Source of the DNA: Bacillus sp. ISL-7
GTDB lineage: Bacteria; Bacillota; Bacilli; Bacillales_B; DSM-18226
Length of the DNA: 26,753 nt
Direction of reading: 5' to 3'
Assembly (NCBI RefSeq): GCF_018613065.1
Contig: NZ_JAGGQW010000105.1
Location: 1 to 26,753, forward strand
Shown here: positions 1 through 7,605 of the stretch, in pieces
Position numbering within the stretch: the stretch's first letter is position 1
Layout: each line of letters opens with the position of its first letter
The notes under the pieces: model-generated
What the model was told of the DNA's origin: nothing
Seen by the model: only the letters and a program-made list of their open reading frames with translations
Database searches by the model: none
Made by a program: the position numbers and the translations under genes

Positions 1-143
1 TTGAGGAATTACAAGATTTGATAGGAAATTATATTGAAGAATATAACAATGATCGTTATCAATGGGGCCTAAATAAAATGACTCCGGTCCAATACCGGAG
101 TCATCTAATAGCAGCTTAAACATGGTCTTTTTTAGACTGTCCA
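1..143 (+). mobile_element. IS3-family insertion sequence, right end (partial)
   Basis: The window opens inside an insertion sequence. A transposase C-terminus ends at 119. It is followed by a terminal-repeat-like segment at about 120-143, which read on the minus strand begins TGGACAGTC; IS3-family ends have the form 5'-TG...CA-3'. The left end and any target-site duplication lie outside the window. The element sits 9 bp past the stop codon of a truncated germination gene, so it probably replaced that gene's 3' part. Confidence 0.8.
3..119 (+). CDS. IS3-family transposase, C-terminal fragment (runs off window start)
   Basis: The frame starting at base 3 is open to a TAA at 117-119 and gives 38 residues ending in YRSHLIAA. 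The stretch NNDRYQWGLNKMTPVQYR is the familiar end of the IS3-family OrfB integrase (DDE transposase), where a YN-x-R-Q motif is followed by a MTPVQYR-like tail. This segment lies after the catalytic residues, so activity cannot be judged. It is cut by the window edge rather than by an internal lesion. IS150-like subgroup membership is plausible from the tail and the terminal sequence but is inference. Confidence 0.85.
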   Translation, partial: EELQDLIGNYIEEYNNDRYQWGLNKMTPVQYRSHLIAA

Positions 144-152
144 TTTTATAGG

Positions 153-746
153 TTACAGTTCAAACATAGAGAAAGCAGCTTCTTTTGAACCTTTCAATAT
201 CGTTAGAATGCTATGGTCCCCGACTGGAAAGATATACAGGAAGTTCGCATCCTTCATTGCATACACAATCAACACGAATAATACAAACAGAATGGGGGAT
301 ATCAGTACATAAAATCTCGCAATACTGGTTAAACCTGCACTGACGATGTAAATGCAGGTGATGAGGATTAAAACCATTGTAATCCAATTAGGGGTACGCG
401 GTAAGATCCATTTATCCAGGATATCACTATATCTTGCTAAAACTAAGCTCCCTGTTACCATAAAATAGAGTGCATAACTGAGAATGAATAGCTTCCCGAC
501 AACTTTCCCCAGTAATTTTGGGAGTATTTCGTACAAAGACGACGAAGGAAATCTTCTGCTTAGTCCCCAAAAGGCAAAAATAATCGCCTGCGAGATGACT
601 CCTGCTAGTAGAGTGGAAATCCAGCCATCCTGTTTGGCTAATAATGCTACATCATGAGGCAACGATAATATTCCTACACCAATTTGGGCCTGGATAATCA
701 TAAAAACAAGCTGTTTGTTCGTAATGCTATTCTTGTTTTGTTTCAT
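153..746 (-). pseudogene. GerAB/GerXB germinant receptor B subunit, 3'-truncated next to an IS
   Basis: The product is 197 residues and matches the N-terminal half of B subunits of Ger nutrient receptors, which are APC-superfamily-like proteins with about ten membrane helices and 360-370 residues. The N-terminus has the typical IQAQIGVGILSLPHDV segment, and several hydrophobic helices follow. The frame breaks just after ILKGSKEAAFSMFEL, where family members continue into the second half of the transporter fold. An IS3-family end lies 9 bp beyond the stop, so insertion or an adjacent deletion probably removed the rest. The start overlaps the upstream gerA gene by 20 bp, implying translational coupling in a gerA-gerB operon. 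No gerC for this locus is visible. A protein missing about half its helices is unlikely to work as a receptor subunit. Confidence 0.85.
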
Positions 747-2271
747 TACTATCCCAGCCCCTTGCCAAAGATTGCTTTTTCAGTCTGTTCGGTTTTGAAT
801 CAAGCGGACGCGTATTAAATTTCCATAGGGGCAAACGGATAAACGTATCTTTCATGTCTTTTAATCGAAATGGTGCCCAAGGTGCAAAGTAGGCTGTGCC
901 AAATGATTCTAACCTGCATAAATGAGCTAAAATAAACATAAACCCAAAGGTAATCCCTACAAATCCAAAGGTTGACGCCAAAATCATATGGGGAAAACGT
1001 AAAAATCGTACAGCATCACTCATTTCTGTGGTCGGGATGCTGTAGGCTGCAATGGCCGTTATCGCTACAACCACAATCATGGTATTCGAAATGAGGCCTG
1101 CACGGACAACTGCATCACCAATAACCAAACCTCCGACAATACCGATGGTTTGGCCAATCCTTGACGGAAGGCGTACCCCCGCTTCACGAATCAGTTCAAT
1201 GGTCAACTCCATGACAAGTGCTTCAATTAACGGAGGAAAAGGTATATTTTTGATGGAACTTACAACAGGGAGAACTAAATCATCCGGCAGTACTTCAAAA
1301 TGAAAACCAATCACCGCGATATAAATAGCAGGCAAATTAACCGCAATGAAAATGCTTACGAGCCTCATGGAACGGATAAAGGTTCCGATCATCCAGCGTG
1401 AATTATAATCATCAGGTGAATGGAAAAATGCAAAAAAAGTGACGGGAATAATTAAACAAGCAGGAGACCCTTCCATCAAAACCGCCACTCGTCCTTCATT
1501 CAGATGACTTACAACACGATCTACTCTCTCTGTACTTAAAATCTGAGGAAAGGGGGACCATGTGGAATCTTCGATCAATTCCTGAAGAGCTCCAGTACTG
1601 GGGATATAATCCATTGGAATATGTTGGACCCTCCGTTTAAATTCGGTGACCATTTCAATATTTGCAAGGTCTTTCATATAAACCATAGTTATTTTGGATT
1701 GAATCTGGTTACCCACTGTTATATGTTCTATGGTAAGGTTTGCGGTTCTACACGATTTCCTAATTAAATGAAGATTAGTTGTAATATTTTCGATAAAACC
1801 TTCATGAGATCCCTGAATGACTTGTTCATTACTAGGTTCTATAATGGTCCTCTCTTTGGAGAGGCCAACTTCTACCATGTAGAATTCTTTGACACCCTCC
1901 AAGAACAGGATAGAAGACCCATTCAAAAGTGCTTCTTGAGCTTTGAATAAGTTATCTGATTTAAGAAAGTTAGAATAAAGAACACTTTCGAACGGGGCAC
2001 ACTCCGATTCCATCATCGGTTTTACAATATCCCTTTGAATCTTATCCTTATCTGCCATCGTATCTAAGAAAATCAAAATTCCCCGATTATTTCTTTCATT
2101 TAATTCCATAATCATTAAATCTGCTGAATCAGAAAATGTATGTTTAAAAAAAGAAATATTTTCATCTATGGTATGGAAAACGTCTTTAAACGATATAGGG
2201 TCCTGATTTGAAGCATCTGGTTGGATATCCCTTTTCATGAACTTTTTTAAAGCGAGGTTAATGAATTTCAT
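727..2271 (-). CDS. Spore germination protein, GerA/GerXA family (A subunit)
   Basis: This 514-residue protein is full length for the A subunit of Ger-type nutrient germinant receptors, which sit in the spore inner membrane and respond to amino acids, sugars or nucleosides. The N-terminal half is soluble and includes the conserved block ELIEDSTWSPFPQ and a following STERVDRV motif. The C-terminal half has several membrane helices with the family PFPPLIEA and ELIREAGVRLP motifs. The ATG at 2271 is preceded by TGGAG six bases upstream. It overlaps the following gerB, which is truncated, so this A subunit probably lacks its partner unless it pairs with subunits encoded elsewhere. I found no clear sigma-G promoter upstream. 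Confidence 0.93.
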   Translation of the reverse strand: MKFINLALKKFMKRDIQPDASNQDPISFKDVFHTIDENISFFKHTFSDSADLMIMELNERNNRGILIFLDTMADKDKIQRDIVKPMMESECAPFESVLYSNFLKSDNLFKAQEALLNGSSILFLEGVKEFYMVEVGLSKERTIIEPSNEQVIQGSHEGFIENITTNLHLIRKSCRTANLTIEHITVGNQIQSKITMVYMKDLANIEMVTEFKRRVQHIPMDYIPSTGALQELIEDSTWSPFPQILSTERVDRVVSHLNEGRVAVLMEGSPACLIIPVTFFAFFHSPDDYNSRWMIGTFIRSMRLVSIFIAVNLPAIYIAVIGFHFEVLPDDLVLPVVSSIKNIPFPPLIEALVMELTIELIREAGVRLPSRIGQTIGIVGGLVIGDAVVRAGLISNTMIVVVAITAIAAYSIPTTEMSDAVRFLRFPHMILASTFGFVGITFGFMFILAHLCRLESFGTAYFAPWAPFRLKDMKDTFIRLPLWKFNTRPLDSKPNRLKKQSLARGWDSNETKQE

Positions 2272-2795
2272 TTTTTACTCCATTATCAAAATGTTTCCAT
2301 TATCATCCCCAAAATATGCTATAACTATGTATTTGTTTGTGGCATGAAGGAAGTATCAGTAAATACGCATCCCTATTCTTTATATGGAGCAGATTAACAT
2401 ATGAAAAATAAAGGATTTTTCATATATGACTCTCATGAAAATAGGTTTCTTCAAGATTAGAAAAATGACAATACTTAAGAAGAACCTGCTCGATCGGTAA
2501 AAAAAAGAGGAGAGCGATAATTAATAAGACTATGGATTAGGGTTGACTGGATTAAGGTCAGTATCAGCATTGACACTTCCTAACCATTTTCATTCTCTGT
2601 GGTGAAGCGCCGATTTTTGCGCTTAAATGGATGGCAACCAGTGGAATAAAGAAAAGACCCACCATAACAAGTGGGTCTCACTCCTTAATAAAAATTATTA
2701 TAAACTCATTTTCACAAAGAGGTGTCTTTTTTAAATGGTATAGCTTTACATGTATATGCAGATAATACCTTTAGAAAAAATCCAGAGGTGGGAAA
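2272..2795. other. Non-coding region with hairpins and a possible gene remnant
   Basis: No convincing gene is present. An 11-bp perfect inverted repeat with a 5-base loop lies at 2399-2425, and an imperfect repeat lies around 2443-2489. On the minus strand, about 2524-2635 reads as coding-like in two frames: LVAIHLSAKIGASPQR, then after a one-base shift KWLGSVNADTDLNPVNPNP and a stop. This may be a decayed gene or IS remnant, but I could not identify it. Confidence 0.4.
2646..2678 (-). terminator. Rho-independent terminator-like hairpin
   Basis: AGACCCAC at 2655-2662 pairs perfectly with GTGGGTCT at 2671-2678 across an 8-base loop. On the minus strand the stem is followed by a T-rich stretch (TTTTCTTTATT). 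No intact minus-strand gene ends here, so it may belong to something lost or truncated. Confidence 0.55.
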
Positions 2796-2900
2796 ATGTT
2801 TAATAATAATGGCAAAAATCTTTTTTTATCCATATTGGTTGAAGTTCTTTCTAATGTTGTATATTCAGTTTTAATTTCTTCAAAATCATATGGTAAATGA
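2796..2900 (+). CDS. Small hypothetical protein (34 aa) overlapping the next gene
   Basis: An ATG at 2796 follows a strong ribosome binding site (AGAGGTGGG, 2784-2792) and opens a 34-codon frame ending at 2900. The product has a hydrophobic middle (LFLSILVEVLSNVVYSVLI) that could be a single membrane segment. Its end overlaps the start of the 92-residue gene at 2890 by 11 bases. That downstream start has no Shine-Dalgarno of its own, so this frame probably serves to load ribosomes onto the next one by translational coupling. The family is unrecognised; it could be a leader peptide rather than a functional protein. Confidence 0.45.
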   Translation: MFNNNGKNLFLSILVEVLSNVVYSVLISSKSYGK

Positions 2901-3168
2901 AATAATTATTCGGTTCCCTTTCAAAGACCGAACAGAAGAGATAAAAATGAAAGTCACTTTGACATCTGAGGACATGAATAAAATTAAGGATGCTGCAGGA
3001 ATGAGTATAAAAATAAAAGTAAAGCAGTCAGAAACAGGTACAGAAAAAGTATTTACTGTGGCAATAGAACGTTTCAATCAAATAGATGGAAAAGTGATAG
3101 CTATTCCTAGTGAATCATCTGTAAACGAGATTGAAGACTTCGTGTACGGGAAAAACAAAGGGTTATAG
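2890..3168 (+). CDS. Hypothetical protein, 92 aa, probably translationally coupled
   Basis: This is a soluble, lysine- and isoleucine-rich protein of 92 residues with alternating strand-like segments (IKIKVKQSETGTEKVFTVAI) and no signal peptide or membrane helix. I do not recognise the family. The ATG at 2890 lacks a ribosome binding site but lies inside the end of a 34-codon frame that has a good one. The alternating polar/hydrophobic pattern and balanced amino-acid use support real coding. No terminator directly follows its stop; decayed IS110 sequence on the opposite strand begins 12 bp downstream. Confidence 0.6.
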   Translation: MVNEIIIRFPFKDRTEEIKMKVTLTSEDMNKIKDAAGMSIKIKVKQSETGTEKVFTVAIERFNQIDGKVIAIPSESSVNEIEDFVYGKNKGL

Positions 3169-3179
3169 CGTATCGTAAA

Positions 3180-3272
3180 TCTTAAATACTTATTTCTTTT
3201 TTTAGTTTTGCCTGATTTCCTTTTTCCAGCACTTTCATTTTGCCCAGGAACTAATCCTGCCCAATTCTTCAT
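3180..3272 (-). pseudogene. IS110-family transposase fragment
   Basis: Reading leftward from 3272, the translation gives NWAGLVPGQNESAGKRKSG, then KTKKRNKYLR. This is the signature of the C-terminal Transposase_20 (PF02371-type) domain of IS110-family transposases (WAGL.PG.N.SAGKRKSG.T.KGNK.LR). Only about 30 codons remain, and similarity stops abruptly on both sides. The surrounding bases (3169-3400) hold no other recognisable part of the element. This is a relic of an old insertion, not a functional gene. Confidence 0.75.
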
Positions 3273-3399
3273 TCTTCTTCTTCATACTACGTCTAAAGGC
3301 ACCTAATTTTGGCGAGCCGAAAGCGAAGAAGAAAAGAAATCATGGAGAGATTCGCAGTCTTTCACCAGAGACACGAGCAAGTTAAATGATTGCTATAAA

Positions 3400-3442
3400 A
3401 AAAGAGGCAACGAACCCAATCGAGGGCGTTGCCTTTTCTTTT
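3400..3442. terminator. Bidirectional intrinsic terminator
   Basis: GGCAACG at 3406-3412 pairs with CGTTGCC at 3427-3433. The stem is flanked by A-rich sequence on the left and TTTTCTTTT on the right. It lies about 40 bp past the stop of the minus-strand DUF3231 gene, which it probably terminates. Confidence 0.8.
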
Positions 3443-3475
3443 ATCTGGTGAAAAGCAGGTAGAAAACAAATTGAT

Positions 3476-4483
3476 TCAATTACCTTTTATTATTTGATCT
3501 CTATCCTCCATTTGTGGAGGTTCTTCAAACCACCCATTCTTAATCTTAATTTCAATTCCATCTTGTCCGTAGAAATATACATCTTTGGCAAGTAGTGTTA
3601 ATTTCATGGATATATCATTTCTTAAACTAAAAAAGGTTCCAAAACTACCTCCGACAAGTCCAAATCCATTGAGAAGGTAGATGCAATGCATCATGAGCCT
3701 ATCCGAAAAGGGAGCAATGGTTGAAGTAGTTACGGTGCTTCCAGATGTAGCAGAGAATTGAACATTACTCTCTAAAAGAATGTCCTCAAATGTTTTGATT
3801 TGTTTCTTACAAAGTTCCATTCCTTTTACAAAATATTGTTTAACATCTTTGTTCTTTGCACATTGTGCGAAACCAGTAATCAATTGCATTCCAATATTGT
3901 TTGTCTCAATTCCATGGTGAAGAATACCAAGCTCAATGTCATTTAAAGACCTCTTGTGATTAAAAGGGTTAAATCCTTGCATATACCTTTTGCTTTGAAT
4001 AAATTCAGTTGTTTTTGGCATTGTAACTTTTGGGGGGAGGGTTAGAATCCCTCTTTCCAGCAGATAAAGGGTAGACAATTTATAAACTTTTTGAGTAACA
4101 GAAGTCAGTCCCTCATAAATCTGCATAACTTTATCGTTATATGCCATATTCATATTAATGGTGTACATCCCCATGCTTACTTCTTTTAAAATACGGACAA
4201 ACATAATGTCAAATCCATTATCGTATAACTTAGGAGCTTCTAAGTTTACGTCTTCTTTTGTAAATCCAACAGGCTTCACCATTTTTTGGTCTCTAAATAT
4301 TTCTTCCATTTGCAAAACAAAATAATTCAGTTCTTGCCACAAACCGCCCATAATATTTCTAGCTTGTTGGTCATCCGATTTTTCTATAAAGTATTCCAAT
4401 ATTCTCATAATAAGGGTTTTTTCTATGTAGGTAAGCCAAAGTGTTCCCACTTCTGGTGCACTTATAGGGTTTGTTAGAATCAA
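3476..4483 (-). CDS. DUF3231 family protein (two tandem domains), likely forespore-expressed
   Basis: The protein is about 335 residues and appears to be a tandem of two related helical-bundle units (roughly residues 5-165 and 175-330 of the longer frame), as in DUF3231 proteins common in Bacillaceae. The function of the family is unknown. The frame is open to an ATG at 4498, but that ATG has no ribosome binding site. GGAGG at 4492-4496 lies 8 bases before a TTG at 4483, giving an N-terminus (LTNPISAPEVGTLWLTYIEK) that begins where the DUF3231 similarity begins. A sigma-G-like promoter at 4512-4540 would start transcription near 4505, also favouring the TTG. The gene is divergent from a complete germinant receptor operon, suggesting a role in spores; that is inference. 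Confidence 0.85.
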   Translation of the reverse strand: MILTNPISAPEVGTLWLTYIEKTLIMRILEYFIEKSDDQQARNIMGGLWQELNYFVLQMEEIFRDQKMVKPVGFTKEDVNLEAPKLYDNGFDIMFVRILKEVSMGMYTINMNMAYNDKVMQIYEGLTSVTQKVYKLSTLYLLERGILTLPPKVTMPKTTEFIQSKRYMQGFNPFNHKRSLNDIELGILHHGIETNNIGMQLITGFAQCAKNKDVKQYFVKGMELCKKQIKTFEDILLESNVQFSATSGSTVTTSTIAPFSDRLMMHCIYLLNGFGLVGGSFGTFFSLRNDISMKLTLLAKDVYFYGQDGIEIKIKNGWFEEPPQMEDRDQIIKGN

Positions 4484-4511
4484 ATCTATAACCTCCATGA
4501 CTTTTTAATTT

Positions 4512-4540
4512 TAGTATGTTCAAAGGGAGGGAAATTAGTC
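4512..4540 (-). promoter_or_regulatory. Sigma-G-like promoter for the DUF3231 gene
   Basis: On the minus strand, GACTA (4536-4540) is a 4/5 match to the sigma-G -35 consensus GNATR. A 17-base spacer separates it from CATACTA (4512-4518), a perfect CATNNTA -10. The predicted start is about 20 bases before the proposed TTG start codon. The call comes from consensus matching only. Confidence 0.6.
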
Positions 4541-4588
4541 AATTTTAAAACGTTACTTCCATAAGGGGTCGATCTTTCTTCTTTTTCG

Positions 4589-4617
4589 GAATAATTTTTA
4601 ACCTTTATACCATAATA
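4589..4617 (+). promoter_or_regulatory. Sigma-G-like promoter for the gerA-gerC-gerD-gerB operon
   Basis: GAATA at 4589-4593 matches the sigma-G -35 consensus GNATR. CATAATA at 4611-4617 matches CATNNTA perfectly, with a 17-base spacer. The ribosome binding site AGAGGT (4635-4640) and ATG (4648) follow. Known Ger receptor operons are transcribed by sigma-G in the forespore, so position and sequence agree. Confidence 0.75.
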
Positions 4618-4647
4618 AGATAATAAAAGAAAAAAGAGGTTACTGTA

Positions 4648-6135
4648 ATGTTTTTTAAAGAATCTACAACAATCTCTAAAAATTCAAACGAAAATCTTGA
4701 GAAATTAAAAGCTGTTCTTTCTAACTGCGAAGATCTAAAAATCTTTCCGTGGCAATATGGGCCGGATTTAATCTATAACGCTTTCTCGGTTTATTTCGAG
4801 ACATTGGTTCAAGAGAAAAGCGTAAATTATATGAAAGAATCCATGCAGGATTTGGTACCACATGAAGTTGGTCCAGCAACGATGATTAAACCGAGAGATG
4901 TCATAAAATTTTTCAGTCAACATGGAATATCTGGTCAAAACGCTGTTCTAGTTGATAGCTTTGACCAGGCTGTGGACAACATTTTACAAGGACACATTGT
5001 GATCTTTTTTGATGGTTGGAACAAAGTGTTGTCCTATGCGCAAGCTAGTCAAATTAACACACGACAAGTGACTGAACCTGTAACTGAATCGGTGGTACAA
5101 GGCCCCCGTGAAGGAACTGTTGAAGATCTGCAAAGAAATATCGGGTTGCTTCGAACTCGATTACAGAACCCCCATTTTAAAATTGAGAAATTTAGAGCAG
5201 GAGGAGCTACTAAAACCGAGATTGCCTTTGGTTATCTAGAGGGGACGGTTAACGTTGAAATGTTAGCTGAATTTAAGAACAGGATCGAAACAGCTAAAAA
5301 AGGGGACGTTTTAGAAACAGCATATATTGAGGAGTTAATTGAAGATTCAACTTATTCGCCATTTCCCCAATACCGGTCTACTGAACGTCCGGATGTAGCT
5401 GTTTCTAGTTTATTAGAAGGGAAAATAATTGTAATGGTACAAGGTACCGGAACCATTTTAATTTGCCCCGGATTATTAACGGAATTCTTCCAAGCAAGTG
5501 AAGATTATTATCATCGTGTTGTGTTTTCATCATGTATTCGTCTGTTAAGAATTGCTGCCTTTTTTATCGCTCTATCATTACCGAGTATTTATGTTGCTTT
5601 AACCACTTTTCATCCTGAACTCATACCAACCAACCTTCTAATGGCCATTCTGGATACTCGAGAAGGGCTTCCTTTTCCGGCGTTTGTTGAAGCAATCATA
5701 ATGATTTTTTTCTTTGAATTACTCCGAGAAGCCGGCATTCGTTTGCCAAGGCCAGTTGGTTCGGCGGTAAGTATTGTTGGAGCCTTAATAGTTGGTGATG
5801 CAGCCATTACTGCCAACATTGCTTCTCCTATTATTGTTATTTTAGTTGCATTAACTGGAATTGCTTCATTTTCTATCCCTCACTATAGCATCTCTATCAG
5901 TTTACGGATTCTCCAATTCCCTTTAATGGTTTTAGCTGCTGTATTGGGGGGATTTGGGATTATGATCGGTTACCTACTCATTATGTTACATATAACACAG
6001 TTAAGGTCATTAGGACAGCCATACTTTAGTCCACTAACTCCATTCAGACCGAGGCTGTTACTCGATGTATTAATTCGTGCACCAATTAAAACATTGTGGA
6101 AGTCCCCACGAGTACGTGGAATGCGTAAAAATTAA
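4648..6135 (+). CDS. Spore germination protein, GerA/GerXA family (A subunit)
   Basis: This 495-residue A subunit has a soluble N-terminal half with the conserved ELIEDSTYSPFPQYRSTERPD block. The C-terminal membrane half has the family motifs LPFPAFVEAIIM and LLREAGIRLPRPVG. With its B and C partners it should form a Ger nutrient receptor in the spore inner membrane. The ATG at 4648 follows AGAGGT by seven bases and lies behind a sigma-G-like promoter. The lipoprotein gerC begins 25 bases after the stop. The protein is clearly a paralogue of the gerA at 727-2271, sharing all motifs but diverged elsewhere. The germinant it answers to cannot be deduced from sequence. Confidence 0.95.
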   Translation: MFFKESTTISKNSNENLEKLKAVLSNCEDLKIFPWQYGPDLIYNAFSVYFETLVQEKSVNYMKESMQDLVPHEVGPATMIKPRDVIKFFSQHGISGQNAVLVDSFDQAVDNILQGHIVIFFDGWNKVLSYAQASQINTRQVTEPVTESVVQGPREGTVEDLQRNIGLLRTRLQNPHFKIEKFRAGGATKTEIAFGYLEGTVNVEMLAEFKNRIETAKKGDVLETAYIEELIEDSTYSPFPQYRSTERPDVAVSSLLEGKIIVMVQGTGTILICPGLLTEFFQASEDYYHRVVFSSCIRLLRIAAFFIALSLPSIYVALTTFHPELIPTNLLMAILDTREGLPFPAFVEAIIMIFFFELLREAGIRLPRPVGSAVSIVGALIVGDAAITANIASPIIVILVALTGIASFSIPHYSISISLRILQFPLMVLAAVLGGFGIMIGYLLIMLHITQLRSLGQPYFSPLTPFRPRLLLDVLIRAPIKTLWKSPRVRGMRKN

Positions 6136-6160
6136 ATCACCTAAGAAAGTATGGTAGACA

Positions 6161-7327
6161 ATGAATTCAATCGCCATGAAAGCTTTGCCTATTATGTTTT
6201 TATTACTATCTTTAACAGGGTGTTGGGACAGTAGGGAGTTAACGGAATTTGGATTTATCATGGGGATTAGTTTAGACCAAACAGAAGAAGGCATGATTGA
6301 AATAAACGCTCAATCCTATTCACCGACAGAAACGACAGGAGGAATGGGCGGCGGGGAAAAACAAGCCTATACAAATATTAAAGCGATAAATGAAAGTGTC
6401 TTTGACGGAGTTCGTGACATAAATCGATATTTAGGACGTTTACCCCGTTGGAGTCATATGCGTGTCATATTAATTGGAGAAGAGTTTGCAAAGGAACACG
6501 ATATTGGGGAGATTCTTGACTTTTTTAATCGTAATGAAGATGTTCGCCTCACTACCTTGGTTATTGTTACTAATGGAAAAGCTGCTGACTATTTGACAAT
6601 AAAGCCGTTTATTGAAAAAACAGTAAGTCAGCAATTGCAAACTATTATCGAAAGTTCTACCAAATATGCAGGTAAGACAATTAAAGCTAGCATGTTAGAT
6701 ATAGATTTGCAATTAAAAAGTAAAGCGAAAACGGCTTTAATCCCGTATTTTAAAATCAAGGAAGATCAACAAAAAGCTCCCTATAGCAGCGGGGTGGCAA
6801 TTATTAGTAAAGGGAAAATGGCAGAACTCCTAGAACCGAGTGACGTTCAAGAAGTTCTTATGTTAATGAATAAATTTAAAAGCGGGATAATTGAGTTTCC
6901 TTGTTTGGATGAAGGGAGTCAAGATTCTTCGAAAATGGAAGCGTTAGAAACTTCCTTAATTAAAACAAAAATAACTCCCAAATTCACCATGAAACCACCC
7001 ACTATTCACATGTTGACTAAAATAGAAGGAATGATTGGAGAACTAAGTTGTACTACTATAACCAATGTTGGCGAAGAAAAAAAATTAGAAGATCATATAA
7101 AAAAAATAATAGAAAAGAAGATCGAATCAGTGATTGAACGTATGCAGGAAGAGAAAGTGGATGTGTTGGGAATGGGGAATAAACTGTATCAACAAGACCC
7201 TGCCTTATGGAAAAAATGGGAAAAGGATTGGGACGACATTTTTGCTGACATCCAATTTATCATTGATGTTGAAGTGAATATTAGAAGTACGGGCATGCCT
7301 ATTGGCGAAAAAGTAACGGGGGAATAG
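6161..7327 (+). CDS. Spore germination lipoprotein, Ger(X)C family (C subunit)
   Basis: The product is 388 residues with a lipoprotein signal: a short hydrophobic stretch, then the lipobox SLTGC with the lipidated Cys at position 21, followed by WDSREL, a typical GerC start. GerC subunits are lipid-anchored at the outer face of the spore inner membrane and are needed for receptor assembly. The C-terminal part shows typical GerXC features (KKIIEKKIESVIERMQEE, and DPALWKKWEKDWDDIFADI). The ATG at 6161 has only a weak GGTAG upstream. The gene lies between gerA and a small D-type gene, so the operon order is A-C-D-B rather than the commoner A-B-C. Confidence 0.95.
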   Translation: MNSIAMKALPIMFLLLSLTGCWDSRELTEFGFIMGISLDQTEEGMIEINAQSYSPTETTGGMGGGEKQAYTNIKAINESVFDGVRDINRYLGRLPRWSHMRVILIGEEFAKEHDIGEILDFFNRNEDVRLTTLVIVTNGKAADYLTIKPFIEKTVSQQLQTIIESSTKYAGKTIKASMLDIDLQLKSKAKTALIPYFKIKEDQQKAPYSSGVAIISKGKMAELLEPSDVQEVLMLMNKFKSGIIEFPCLDEGSQDSSKMEALETSLIKTKITPKFTMKPPTIHMLTKIEGMIGELSCTTITNVGEEKKLEDHIKKIIEKKIESVIERMQEEKVDVLGMGNKLYQQDPALWKKWEKDWDDIFADIQFIIDVEVNIRSTGMPIGEKVTGE

Positions 7328-7330
7328 ACA

Positions 7331-7573
7331 TTGTTTGAGAAAACTGTTTTTCTTGTTATCGTGTGCTTAGGTATTTTGTTTTGCGACGCTCCAAAATTAA
7401 AGCAATCAAATCGTAGAGATCGTATCGTTTATGGACTACTGGCGCTGCCCATCCTATACCTTAGTGGCGTTTATGTGTTGGATTTAGCATGGCCAAATTT
7501 AGATGAACTCGTTCACTTCCTTTTTTCAAAACCTGCCCATAAAATTGTCGAAGCTATCAAGGTACCCATATAA
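7331..7573 (+). CDS. Small two-helix membrane protein, probable Ger receptor D subunit
   Basis: The product is 80 residues with two hydrophobic segments (about residues 5-18 and 33-50) separated by a positively charged loop (KLKQSNRRDR). It starts with TTG at 7331, only 3 bases after the gerC stop. A GGGG-rich ribosome binding site overlaps the end of gerC. Small two-helix D subunits encoded within or beside ger operons (as with gerK in Bacillus subtilis) are known to modulate receptor function. Size, topology and location inside the operon fit that class, although sequence similarity among D proteins is low. This is a gene that automated pipelines often leave as hypothetical. Confidence 0.8.
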   Translation: MFEKTVFLVIVCLGILFCDAPKLKQSNRRDRIVYGLLALPILYLSGVYVLDLAWPNLDELVHFLFSKPAHKIVEAIKVPI

Positions 7574-7605
7574 GCTCTAAATGGGATAGGAAAGGAGGGA
7601 ATAAA

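Noticed and set aside
1052..1303. Plus-strand 83-codon open frame
   Set aside because: It is antisense to the conserved membrane half of gerA; the Thr/Ser/Pro-rich composition is typical of a shadow frame.
2281..2360. Sigma-G promoter for the minus-strand gerA
   Set aside because: CATAGTT and CATATTT occur, but no -35 lies at the right spacing.
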